Shown piece by piece: positions 52,781-64,000 of a stretch of DNA of 64,000 nt. The stretch comes from Sipunculus nudus (Eukaryota > Annelida > Sipuncula > Golfingiida > Sipunculidae). The notes beneath the pieces were generated by a model. It searched no databases. It was given only the letters and a program-made list of their open reading frames with translations, and had not been told where the DNA came from. Numbering within the stretch: the first letter of the stretch is position 1; every line of letters begins with the position of its first letter. The stretch covers positions 59,789,159-59,853,158 of the forward strand of contig CM049313.1 of the NCBI GenBank assembly GCA_026874595.1, read 5' to 3'. Both the position numbers and the translations under genes were made by a program.

Positions 52781-55222
52781 CAAGATGACCAGAGGTCACG
52801 CGCTTGCCGGAAATGGAAATGATACAGACAGATAGACAGAGAGTGCATGTAGAAACAGTCATATGAATGAGCAACATTGTGGGGGCAGCAGAAACGGATA
52901 ATATGTTTATTTATGCATGCTGACCTTTAACAGCTGCATATCTTTCTAGTGTAAAAGGGACCAAGTTCAAAATTTTTTCATGAAATCCCGTTAATCTCGT
53001 TTGACAAGAAGCAGTGAGACGTTTTCAGGTTTGTCATGTCAAGCTGGCCAAATGATATGAAATGCCGAAAACTAGACCTGTCTAGCTATAAAAGCCGCTG
53101 AGTTATAAGCATTTGCATGAAATCTCGTGTTTTCTCGTTTGACGGGAAATGGTGCGAGCTTTGGCGAGATTTCCAGTTTTGTCATGTCAGGTTTGTCAAA
53201 TATTACAAAATGCCGGAAACTAGACCTGTCTAGCTGCAAAAGTCGCCGTGTTATCAGCATTTACGTGAAATCATGTTTTTTTCTTGCTTGACGAGATATA
53301 GTACGTGATTTGGCAGGACGAGCAGTTTTATTATGTCAAGACGGCCAAACGTTACGAAATGGCGAAAACTAGATCCGTCTAGCTGTAAATGTCGCCGAGT
53401 TATAAGCATTTCCGTGTACTCTCGTGTTTTCTCGTTTGACGAGATATGGTGCAGGATTTGGCCAGTCTTGTAGATTTGTCATATCAAACTCTCTAAATGT
53501 TATGAAATGGCGAAAACTACATCTGTCTAGCTGTAAAAGTCGCCGAGTTATTAGCATTTCTGTGAAATCTCCTTTTTTTATCGTTTGACGAGATATGGTG
53601 CGAGATTTGGCCAGTCTTGCAGGTTTGTCATGTCAAGCCGTCCAAATGTTAATGAATGCCAAAAACTAGACCTGTCTAGCCGTGAAAGTCGCCGACTTAT
53701 ATGCATTTCTGTGAAATCTCGTTTTTCCACATTTGACCAGATGTAGTGCGAGATTTCGCCAAGTATCGCAGTTTTACTATGTCAAGTTGGCCAAATGTTA
53801 CCAAATGCCAAAAACTAGACCTGAGTAGCTGTAAAAGTCGCCTAGTTATAAGCATTTCCATGATATCTCGTTTTTTTCTCGCTTGACGAGATATGGTGCG
53901 AGATTTGGCCTGATTTCTTTTCTGGCGTGTCAAGCTGGTCATATGTTATGCAATGCCGAAAACTAGACCTGTGTAGCTGTAAAAGTCGCAGAGTTATAAA
54001 CATTTCCGTGAAATCTCGTTTTTTCTCGTTTGACGATAAACCGAGCGAAATTTGACGAGACTTGCAATTGAATGACTTAGAACCAAGGGGAAGCAGCCTT
54101 ATGCAAAAAACTAGACCCTTGAAACATAAATATTAACCGAGATAGAAGCCAAAAACTGCATATTTTCAGATCGTCAAGTTTAACCCACAAATTTGGTAAC
54201 CATGGTAACGGCAGCACAAAGCTACATGTGCGGAGGAATAAGCCAATGTTCCTAGTTTAAGATACAACGATAAAAATTGTGCCATGTTTAAAATTATTTT
54301 AAATATTGCAGAAAAATGATATGTTACAGTGTTTCAGGTACCACGCCCCCTGGTGGCTATTTAAAAAAAAAATGAAAAACTGATTTCGAGATATTTATAA
54401 ATAACACAAAATATATCAATTTCAAAGCCATTGTTAAAAAAATGCAACCTGTAGGTCATATTTAATGAAATCTCGAAGACTCTCTTTTGACGAGAAACGG
54501 TGAGAGATTTTGCAAGATTTTTGATTGGATCACCGAGAACTCACCAAGGGCTACAAGATGCAAAAAAATTGACTCCTCCAGCATAAAAACTGACAGAGTT
54601 AGAAGCTGAAAACTGCATATTTTCAAAATACAAAAGTTTTACCCCAAAAATATAGAAATCTGGCAATAGCGCACTTTGGCACCTATGCGCAAAAATAAGC
54701 CCATGGACCCCAGTTGAAGGTGCTGTGATGGAAATGGCCCAATGTTTATTAGTTCTGGAGGTATAGCACCAAAACAAATTTTCATGTTTTTTCATCTGCA
54801 ACGCCCCCTGGCAGCCATTTCCAAAATCTGAAAAAACAATTTCGAGATATTTTTGTGTTACATAAAATATCTCAGAATCAGTACGATTGCTGCAAATTTG
54901 AAAAATATCACGAAATTCCATGATTTCTCCCCAAAATTGCGTAACCATGGTAACAGCAAATTTAAGTAAGCTACATGTCAAAAGAAAGGCCAGTTGATGA
55001 CGAAAAAAATGAGCTATTGCAGAAGTGGATAAGCCTATTTATGGCGAAGTTATAGTGCAAAACCGTTAACCATACCTGTCGTGACCTTGACCTTGACCTT
55101 TGACCTACTTTAACCAAAAACAATAGGGCACCTAGAAATTATGTTTTTCATCATCCCTATAAGTTTCAAGGTGATTGTGGCAAAATTGTGGCCAGGAGAG
55201 TGCAGACAAACAAACAAACAGA
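52781..55222 (-). mobile_element. Element F1: large Helentron-like element, 5'-truncated, ~149-bp satellite core
   Basis: Left end, minus strand: subterminal ATTTCCGGCAAGC (52814-52802), hairpin TGACC-TCT-GGTCA (52798-52786), then CTTG (52784-52781) followed by TT. The core, about 52975-54050, is seven or so ~149-bp monomers containing GAGTTATAAGCATTTCCGTG, CTCGTTTGACGAGATATGGTG and AAAACTAGACCTGTCTAGC. It is followed by a unique part with CACGCCCCCTGGTGGC and TGACCTTGACCTTTGACC. The sequence runs straight into the left end of F2 at 55223 and lacks the GCAAGC-bearing 5' terminus. Confidence 0.65.
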
Positions 55223-57347
55223 CAAGATGACCAGAGGTCACGCGCTTGCCGGAAATGGAATCATGAAAACGTGAAATCATGTTTTTTTCTCGCTTGACGA
55301 GATATAGTACGAGATTTGGCAAGACGAGCAGTTTTATTATGTCAAGACGGCCAAACGTTACGAAATGGCGAAAACTAGATCCGTCTAGCTGTAAAAGTCG
55401 CCGAGTTATAAGCATTTCCGTGTACTCTCGTGTTTTCTCGTTTGACGAGATATGGTGCAGGATTTGGCCAGTCTTGTAGATTTGTCATATCAAACTCTCT
55501 AAATGTTATGAAATGGCGAAAACTACATCTGTCTAGCTGTAAAAGTCGCCGAGTTATTAGCATTTCTGGGCAATCTCCTTTTTATCGTTTGACGAGATAT
55601 GGTGCGAGATTTGGCCAGTCTTGCAGGTTTGTCATGTCAAGCCGTCCAAATGTTAATGAATGCCAAAAACTAGACCTGTCTAGCCGTGAAAGTCGCCGAC
55701 TTATATTCATTTCTGTGAAATCTCGTTTTTCCACATTTGACCAGATATAGTGCGGGATTTCGCCAAGTATCGCAGTTTTACTATGTCAAGTTGGCCAAAT
55801 GTTACCAAATGCCAAAAACTAGACCTGAGTAGCTGTAAAAGTCGCCTAGTTATAAGCATTTCCATGATATCTCGTTTTTTTCTCGCTTGAAGAGATATGG
55901 TGCGAGATTTGGCCTGATTTCTTTTCTGGCGTGTCAAGCTGGTCATATGTTATGAAATGCCGAAAACTAGACTTGTATAGCTGTAAAAGTCGCCGAGTTA
56001 TAAGCATTTCCGTGAAATCTCGTTTTTTCTCGTTTGACGATAAACCGAGCGAAATTTGACGAGACTTGCAATTGAATGACTTAGAACCAAGGGGAAGCAG
56101 CCTTATGCAAAAAACTAGACCCTTGAAACATAAATATTAACCGAGATAGAAGCCAAAAACTGCATATTTTCAGATCGTCAAGTTTAACCCACAGATTTGG
56201 TAACCATGGTAACGGCAGCACAAAGCTACATGTGCGGAGGAATAAGCCAAAGTTCCTAGTTTAAGATACAACGATAAAAATTGTGCCATGTTTAAAATTA
56301 TTTTAGATATTGCAGAAAAATGATATGTTACAGTGTTTCAGGTACCACGCCCCCTGGTGGCTATTTCCAAAAAATGAAAAACTGATTTCGAGATATTTAT
56401 AAATAACACAAAATATATCACTTTCAAAGCCATTGTTAAAAAAATGCAACCTGTAGGTCATATTTAATGAAATCTCGAAGACTCTCGTTTGACGAGAAAC
56501 GGTGCGAGATTTTGCAAGATTTTTGAGTGGATCACCGAGAACTCACCAAGGGCTACAAGATGCAAAAAAATTGACCTCTCCAGCATAAAAACTGACAGAG
56601 TTAGAAGCTGAAAACTGCATATTTTCAAAATTCAAAAGTTTTACCCCAAAAATAGAGAAATCTGGCAATAGCGCACTTTGGCACCTATGCGCAAAAATAA
56701 GCCCATGGACCCCAGTTGAAGGTGCTGTGATGGAAATAGCCCAATGTTTAATAGTTCTGGAGGTATAGCACCAAAACAAATTTTCATGTTTTTTCATCTG
56801 CAACGCCCCCTGGCGGCCATTTCCAAAATCTGAAAAAACAATTTCGAGATATTCTTGTGTTACATAAAATATCTCAGAATCAGTACGATTGCTGCAAATT
56901 TGAAAAATATCACGAAATCCCATGATTTTTGCCCAAAAAATGTAACCATGGTAACGGCAAATTTAAGTAAGCTACATGTCAAAAGTAAGGGCAGGTGATG
57001 ACGAAAAAAATGAGCTATTGCAGAAGTGGATAAGCCTATTTATGGCGAAGTTATAGTGCAAAAACCGTTAACCATACCTGTCGTGACCTTGACCCTTGAC
57101 CTTGGAGCAATGTTGACCAAAAACAATAGGGCACCTAGAAATTGGTTTGTCAATCAAGCCTGTAAGTTTCAAGTTGATTGATGCAAAAGTGTGACCTGGA
57201 GAGTCGTGACAAACAAACAAACAAAAAGACAAACAGACATACGCAACTGACGAACATGCTTGCCGAAATCGAAGATTTCCGGCAAGCAACAAACAGACAT
57301 ACGCAACTGAGCAATATGCTTGCCGAAATCTTTGATTCCGGCAAGCA
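55223..57347 (-). mobile_element. Element F2: second tandem copy of the F element, both ends present
   Basis: The same left end (CAAG 55223-55226, hairpin 55228-55240, GCTTGCCGGAAAT 55244-55256) and about 1.8 kb nearly identical to F1 (compare 53270-55110 with 55270-57110). It lacks about 435 bp of the first core monomers found in F1. The right end has ATTTCCGGCAAGC at 57275-57287 and again GATTCCGGCAAGC at 57335-57347, each as half of a GCTTGCCGAAATC foldback. Open frames of 126-146 codons inside F1 and F2 are by-products of the repeat, not genes. Confidence 0.7.
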
Positions 57348-60300
57348 ATGAATACAATGCCTAATGCTAATATAAATATATAAAATAAATTTGTAGACAT
57401 GTGGGGGCTGTCTATTGAAAGATAATACATTAAGGTCCAGAATCTATCTAAGCTTCAGTTACTGTCTTTGGATGTCACTCATTGGCCATATTCAGCACAG
57501 CTTCTGTAAATGAACACTGCGTGCCTCTGCGAACTGCCCATTACTGGCTCTTGTTCCAGTGCTATTACCTGGCAGGATTAGACTGCTAACACAATGTAAC
57601 CAATCATGTCGAAAACACACTAGATCAATACCTCTGTCTGCCCACCACTAAAGGTCAAGGACACCCACCCAACTGGTCTGTTAGCCAGCAGCAGCAATAG
57701 GCTCATGAAATTCTCATGGCCCCCTAAATGGTCTGGCCTGCCCATTTTATTACAGCCATTGTAATGATGACCATTCTGCACCTGCCCTGCCAATATCAAC
57801 AATAAACAGCAAATATTCACATGATGATCTCGATTTCACAAGTTTCTAATGTGCTATCTCAATTCTACACCTTGTCAATATCCCATCGCCATTTTGATGT
57901 CCATTACATGTCTATTTCACTTATGACTAGATAAACAATAAACATGATTTACCATTCATAGCCATACAAAATCACAGGATTTGCATTAGTTTATTAAGAA
58001 ATGTATAGTATCCAGTATACTGAAAATCCAAATTTCAATCATTATCTTTTCTAGTATATATTGATTTACATGGTATTGTTTACTGACTGAAAGGATAATT
58101 CAATGGCCACAGCACCACACAGATATTTCAGTATGTACTGATACACTGATAATACATTATCTGTCATATTGTCTTTGTACTTAATTAAGGATGTCTGTGA
58201 CACCATTAAAAAACATATTATTCTTATTAACAAACTTATGTTTTATTTATAACGTCTGCTTTTTAACCTGTTCATACAAAATAAATAAAAGCATTTAGTA
58301 CATCTTTAGTTTTCCCAATGAGTGACGTTAGAGTTAATTTAGATCATTGCTTATTCAGCATATTAAAATATTTTTAATTGATAACTTACGGTGTAAATAT
58401 GATCAATGATGGTTAATGGTGTAAGGAAAATATCTTTATCATTAATGTTTAGTCCTTGAATTAATGTTATAATAATATTGTCCAGACAAATGTTCCCTAG
58501 ACAAACAGTACCCAAAGGCCCTCATCAAACAACAATGTCTGTTTATGGAGAGGTATTACGCAGCGTTTACACAGGTATTATTGTGTTTTGTCTCTCTGCG
58601 CTGGAAAGCTTAGTTTATGGTTAAGAATGCAATAAACATTGATATAACACTTATTTAAGTCTATCATTAACATTTTATGGCATAGAATTGATAGCCGGAT
58701 CAGATCAAACAGTTAAAACCAAGTAAACCTTGATTATTGTGAACAAGCCTACTCAACTGTTAAACAACGTCCTTATTCTAATGATCACAATTAAATGGCT
58801 GTGGCAACCCTACTTATACTGACACGGAAGATCCCATCTAACTTACTGCATGTTAACAATAATCAAACTGACAGGTTCACCAGCATGAGTTCATTTGAAC
58901 ATACATGTAGTGACATAGTGCATTTTTTTTATGTTCAGGATATATATAACAAAGGATCCTTCAACCTGTATGGCATTTATCCCTACTGGTTCAAGACAAA
59001 CTCTGATATATTTGTTAAAACAAAACAGACAAATTTGTTCTAAATCTGTCTCTCCCAGCCAGTAATGAGCATGTGCTGTTTGCCATTCTCGACTTCAAAC
59101 AGCTCCAAGCCAGTAAACTAGATTCATTTCCTGGCTAAAAATAACCTGATGAGAGAGAACATTTTATACCCAGATTAACAAAAGTTTATTTTAGGTCCTT
59201 GTTCTATTTGCAGGCTGCAGAGTACAGCAATGACTCATAATGACACACACAGAGAAAATCAAAACAACTTCTTTCTTTTTATTTAGAGAATAAAACTGGT
59301 GACAAGTTATTTTTTTTTTGGAGTTGACCTCTGACCCCTAGGTCATGATGAATTGACCTCTGCACCTGAGGTCAAGACCTGACCTCACCACCTGGTCCAA
59401 TGCACCTGACATAAGTATTGGCTGAGGTTTTGAGCTGTCATGGCTGAGTCCTCTCCCTGACACCAGCTGATGAGTAACACTACACAGCATCAAGCCTTGG
59501 TGTAATGTATACAGTGTCACCAGCAACACAAACTGAGGAGGCTGGTCTCCACCTGTTCCCAGCAAGGGTGTTCACACAGTGCTGTGTACTCCACACAAAC
59601 AGAACTCATCAACACAACAGTGTCTTGGGACCCTCCTCACCTATTCCATAGATAAAATTAAGTGTAACACAATAGGCTTGAATCAAAGTTAAACTTGTAC
59701 AATAATGTTATAATATCCCTATTTGTTTAGACAGAAATCAATACGGGATATCGCTAATGCAGCTTCTGGTGTAGATGGAGGAGAAAAAAGACTGGCTGGC
59801 ACAGCCAGAAGATTGTTTGTGCAGGCAAGAGTGATTCAGCTAGACACTCATTAACACGGACGAAACTGACAGTCCCAACTTTGTTAGCTTATACGTGCTA
59901 TGGAATCGCTTTAATTAATATTATCATTGAATAAATATGAGGTTACAATTGTTTCGTAGCATAATGTATCATAATACAAAGAAACTTGCAAAATATGATG
60001 TTTATCAATGACAAAAGACCCTGTGTACGTTTCCCTTATATCATGCGCTACAAGGCAGTTGATTCAAGATCAAATCCTAATGCAAATCATGCAAAATGCA
60101 GAATTTTCTTATGTCGCTTCATGTTCTGTATTATGTTTAACATGCAAAATAAATATGATGAATAATTAGTATCAAGATGTTCGGCAATTAAAAACACAAT
60201 GTCCAGTGCCCACAATGGGCTGGTCAGGCTGGACGCTAGGGGGCACTGGTTGTTTGCCTGCAGTTTTTTAAGCAGGCAGTCATTTACTGCCTCCACACAC

Positions 60301-63300
60301 AAGAGTATCAGTATTAGCGATATCCCGTATTTAATTACCACTGAACATTTGAGGTTAATTAAGGTTAACAAATATCAGAGAGGAAATCTGACTAAATTGA
60401 GAAATCTTCCACACCTTACAAGATTGTGGGGTTCAGCTGTATAATTTTTAGGAAAGACAAATCTTATATATTTAAATGGCCATATTTAATATACACATGG
60501 TGTCTATTTAAAGTCCATTTGCAAAAACACCTTGCTGTGTTTATTGTACACTCCTGCATTCAATATGTTCAATACTGTTCTTGCAGGTATTGAACACTGC
60601 GTGGGTAAATCTGATACCTGGACTTCTGCACCAGACAGAGCCGTAACCTGACTCCTGATGATCTGATCGATTCTGCCATATTGAAACAGTGGAACAGCCA
60701 GCGTGTTTTAATATGGAGTATACAACATGTTCATGATCTATGAGGACCATGAATTCTGGCAGCTTTTGTGACCCATCGGTCCTGACAGTTCTGTAGCGTG
60801 ACTGCGTGCTGTTAATTGATATATGTGGACTGCACAGGCTGCCAACCCCTGGTTCATGGCATCCTGTCTTCCCTGATGGGGCACCTGCTGAAAAGCATGT
60901 ACACGCCCTGGATCTACCCCCTCACTTCACCCACAAGGAAGTTGAGCAGTTCAGGTCTTGTCCTCAGAACATTTGTAAAAGTTAAAACATCTGAGCATCA
61001 AAACACACCTTTTTCAATATAGAGATAAGTGGCCAATAGGTGGCACTGTCAACTGACTGAAGATGATCGTATCCATATAATAAGCATGTTATATTATTAT
61101 TACCCCTTTTTTATTCAGATTTCCTACACATGGTGCTAGGATTAATCCAGATGTCACAACCTGTTTTTTAAGATGAGTATCCAAAGTAATGTCAAAATTT
61201 CACCATTCTAACTGCGTTGATTTGATGTGTATTAAAACCTTCGCCCCAAAACAGGTCAAAACCTTCAGTTCCTCAACCACTGGGCTGCATACATACATCC
61301 TTCTCCTTTCATAAGCCCAAACCTCATATCCCTCCTTCCATATAAATTCTCCAATCCTTATGAATAATTCATGATCTCAATATCTGTGGCTGGGCATATC
61401 GTAATGCAACTGTCACAGTATTGGATAGTACAAGACTGATATGTGGCTGTATACTTGTCCATGCCTGGCTCATCAATATCTGTCAACATTCCCTCAAGAT
61501 GGAGTTCCCTAGGTGATGCTCTTCATTATCTTCCCCTGTCAGCCTCCGCAGCCTGATCCATGACCAGTTGATGTACACCACTATCTGGTATTAGTCATCC
61601 CCTGGTCAATGACCCAGAATGACATATGACCATTTACCTCTGACCTTCCCCTAGTATTATCAAGAAATCTTATAAACCATTCATTCAGAATGATTTTTTT
61701 CTCTCAAGATAACACTATAATTAAGTAATTGATTTTTCTTCATAAATGTGATTATTCCAGCAATCTATTCATTATTCCTATTTCCATTGGCATTCACAAA
61801 ATCCAGGTTTCTTCAGTGATAATAATTTCAATTTCCGACTGTTTTTTTGTTTACACTTTAATTCAAAATGTCAATCATTATATTTAAGTCACAAATATGA
61901 GAAGTACACTGATGACAGACTGACAAATATAAGCAATTATTACATTCCATACATCCCACTATTACATATGAACAGATATTATTACTACTGATTATATTTA
62001 TTAAATTATATTATTGATGGTTAAGAGGACTAACATACCATAGCTGGTTTAATTTAACATACAATAGCTGGTTTATCATACTAAATAATCTTATTAACAT
62101 ATCTGTACTTCAGGTGTAGTATTTTTGATGATGGGAATAATCTTGAACCTATTAATTTAAATGGTGATACCAGCTTTATATTTTCCCTTACACCCTGGAA
62201 GTAACTTTGGTTTACACCAGTCTTTAGCTGAGAAATTTCATGCAGGAAAATATACAGCTTCATCAGAAAATAAAATACCAAAATTCATGTGCTATACTAC
62301 CTTACAGGTAACAATTAAGGTTCCCTGTTTTTATCACAATTTTGATCTTCCCACTTAGTGCTAAACATGGGAGCCATGTGTCACAGGTGTAGATCACCTG
62401 AAAACAATTAATTACAGTTAGATTAATACAACCTGCTCTCCTCAGGAAAACAATCAAAAATACTATTAAGGTTCAGTATGACTTGGCAATATTGTCACCT
62501 GATGTGAGTATGGTAGTTTTGATCAGATAGATACAGGTTTATGAGAGGAGAATGGGTAGGCTCCAAGCAGATCACTTGAGGCTCAACTGTTGCTGGGTTG
62601 ATTGGCCTGTGCAGGCTCTCCCCTCCAGCCTGACTGCAAAAATCAATAATACAGTCTGTCTCATCCAGCCAGTCAGTCAACATCAGGGCTGGCTTCCTCC
62701 CTTGCCCTTCTTCCTTTATATCCATTCCCTCACATGCATCAGGAGTGCCACCAGCGACTGATCTGTTTGCCTCTAGGTCCAGTATTTTTTATCTGCAGGA
62801 CCATCCTGTAATCTTTTTATCCATGGGACCAGTAATTTATCTTTTTTTCTTGTAGAAAGACACTGCATACTAATCCATGGGACCAACCATTGATTTTTTT
62901 CCCCATTTCTGTGACCATCCAAAGGTTTCTCACATACCAGTCTTATTGACTTTATTACTTGTGTAACCCTCTTGTAATTTTTTTATCATTGGGATCATTT
63001 ACCCATTGGACCAGCCATTGATTTTTTTATCCAAAGGACCAATCATCATTATTTTACCCCTATCAATGCAAATACACAGGCTTCTGTTATGCCTGAATGG
63101 CCAGATGGCAGGCCAGAGTGGTTCTTTAAATCCTTGGTTTTGTGATTTATAGATGTTTACATGATCAGCAGAGCTGGTGTTGGTAATATTTTACTGCTAC
63201 AGCCATGCAGTGATAAAAAGGATGCATCCCTAAATGATATATAAAAGCAAGATGCAAACTCAAGGTTAAACCTGCTTGGGTGGGAAGAGATTGTCCACAA

Positions 63301-64000
63301 TAGATGCACACATAATGGCATTACCCCCACTGAGTCATACATATCTGGAATCGAGTCTGTGCCGAGATCCCATTGTATGCTCCACTGTTACCATTCATAA
63401 CATTCATTATAAGCACAGATGCAATACAATTGCAGGAATTCCTTCACATCTGAAATCTGGGCAGCCTGATGTGACCTGACACAGCCACGGATGAACCTAC
63501 AGAGACTAATGACCCTTACTTCAAATGTTCACCAAATGTTGTTCCCACTGAATCCTGGGAAAGACTGCAAACTTTGAAGATCTTTGACTTCATCTGGTCC
63601 ACAATCTAATCATTACAGACATTGTATCAATACTTATATTCAAAGTAGATATCTATAACTGTTGTATTATCAGAATATATCTTTTTTGTTAACAATTTAC
63701 AGGTCAAACCATGTGTGAAGTTATATGAGAGTGCCTGCATCAGAAAATAAAATATATGGTGCTACCTGCACCTTGTCTCACTGACCTTATTTACTGTGTT
63801 TAAAACCTGAAGGCAGATTCAAGCCATGTTAACATGACCTTTGCCCTTCAGTCTGGGGGCTGATTAGGAGCTGGTGTATTTCATCCAGGTGTGGACTGTA
63901 AATCATTGTCTCCATGAAAGAATGTAGAAAACCAACCTACTTACGTCCTTTGTGCTGTTGGTAATAGTCTATATATATCTAAAGTAAACAAGACTACAAA
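57348..64000. other. AT-rich sequence to the window edge, no gene recognised
   Basis: The longest open frames are about 94 codons and match nothing known to me. A cluster of nuclear-receptor half-sites lies at 59325-59385. Simple CCATT/GGGACCA-type repetition occurs at 62800-63060 (ATCCATGGGACCA, TTTTTTATCC). A phase-compatible 34-bp candidate MAP1 micro-exon at 63945-63978 is treated as a hypothesis only. Confidence 0.4.
59325..59385. promoter_or_regulatory. Cluster of nuclear-receptor half-sites including a DR1
   Basis: TGACCT-C-TGACCC at 59325-59337 is a direct repeat of AGGTCA-type half-sites with 1-bp spacing on the minus strand (HNF4/RXR/COUP type). AGGTCA at 59340, TGACCT at 59354, AGGTCA at 59369 and TGACCT at 59380 follow within 50 bp. 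Function is unproven and no promoter is adjacent. Confidence 0.3.

Noticed and set aside
54541-54981. 146-codon minus-strand open frame (and 126 codons at 56543-56923)
   Set aside because: Both lie in the duplicated F element and are the same non-coding repeat read twice.
8371-57347. CRISPR array
   Set aside because: Tandem units are 135-330 bp with no short spacer pattern, in a eukaryotic intron-bearing sequence.
59135-59185. Hammerhead ribozyme core (CTGATGA near 59152 and elsewhere)
   Set aside because: No GAAA partner and no stems around the CTGATGA strings.

Overview
The window looks like nuclear DNA of a marine invertebrate, most likely a mollusc. It is AT-rich and gene-poor, has multi-kilobase introns with GT-AG splice sites, and is full of interspersed repeats with tandem cores of the kind described in bivalves. 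The one gene that can be assigned with confidence is a MAP1/Futsch-type microtubule-associated protein on the minus strand. The species assignment is an inference.

Layout. Bases 3-4060 hold a decayed, intronless gene of about 4 kb (plus strand). It has a PIN/FEN-like nuclease segment and a Cys-rich tail and is broken by at least five in-frame stops and three frameshifts. Bases 4061-17012 hold no recognisable gene. They carry a long hairpin, dispersed repeats, two rolling-circle-type non-autonomous elements (A, B) and a microsatellite; the right-hand part is the 3' flank, and possibly the 3' UTR, of MAP1. Bases 17013-22756 are the huge terminal coding exon of MAP1 and 28580-28678 are a short upstream coding exon. 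A 5.8 kb intron between them contains a perfect 309-bp tandem duplication and element D. From 28679 to the right edge is probably the next MAP1 intron or 5' flank; the first coding exon, which should encode the hydrophobic strand preceding SWD, was not found. This part is built from element C (35.3-36.5 kb), an E family (44.5-49.6 kb), a purine tract, and a large tandem F element (52.8-57.3 kb), with AT-rich unique sequence between them.

The main observation beyond the gene concerns the repeats. Elements from at least five unrelated sequence families (A, B/C, D, E, F) share one terminal plan when read on the minus strand: a short terminal sequence at one end reappears inverted but subterminal at the other end, followed by a small hairpin and then CTAG or CTTG just before TT or TG. 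Most carry tandem core repeats of about 135-330 bp. This is the architecture of Helitron-like/Helentron-associated (HINE, 'pearl'-like) elements. Every copy I could orient lies the same way round.
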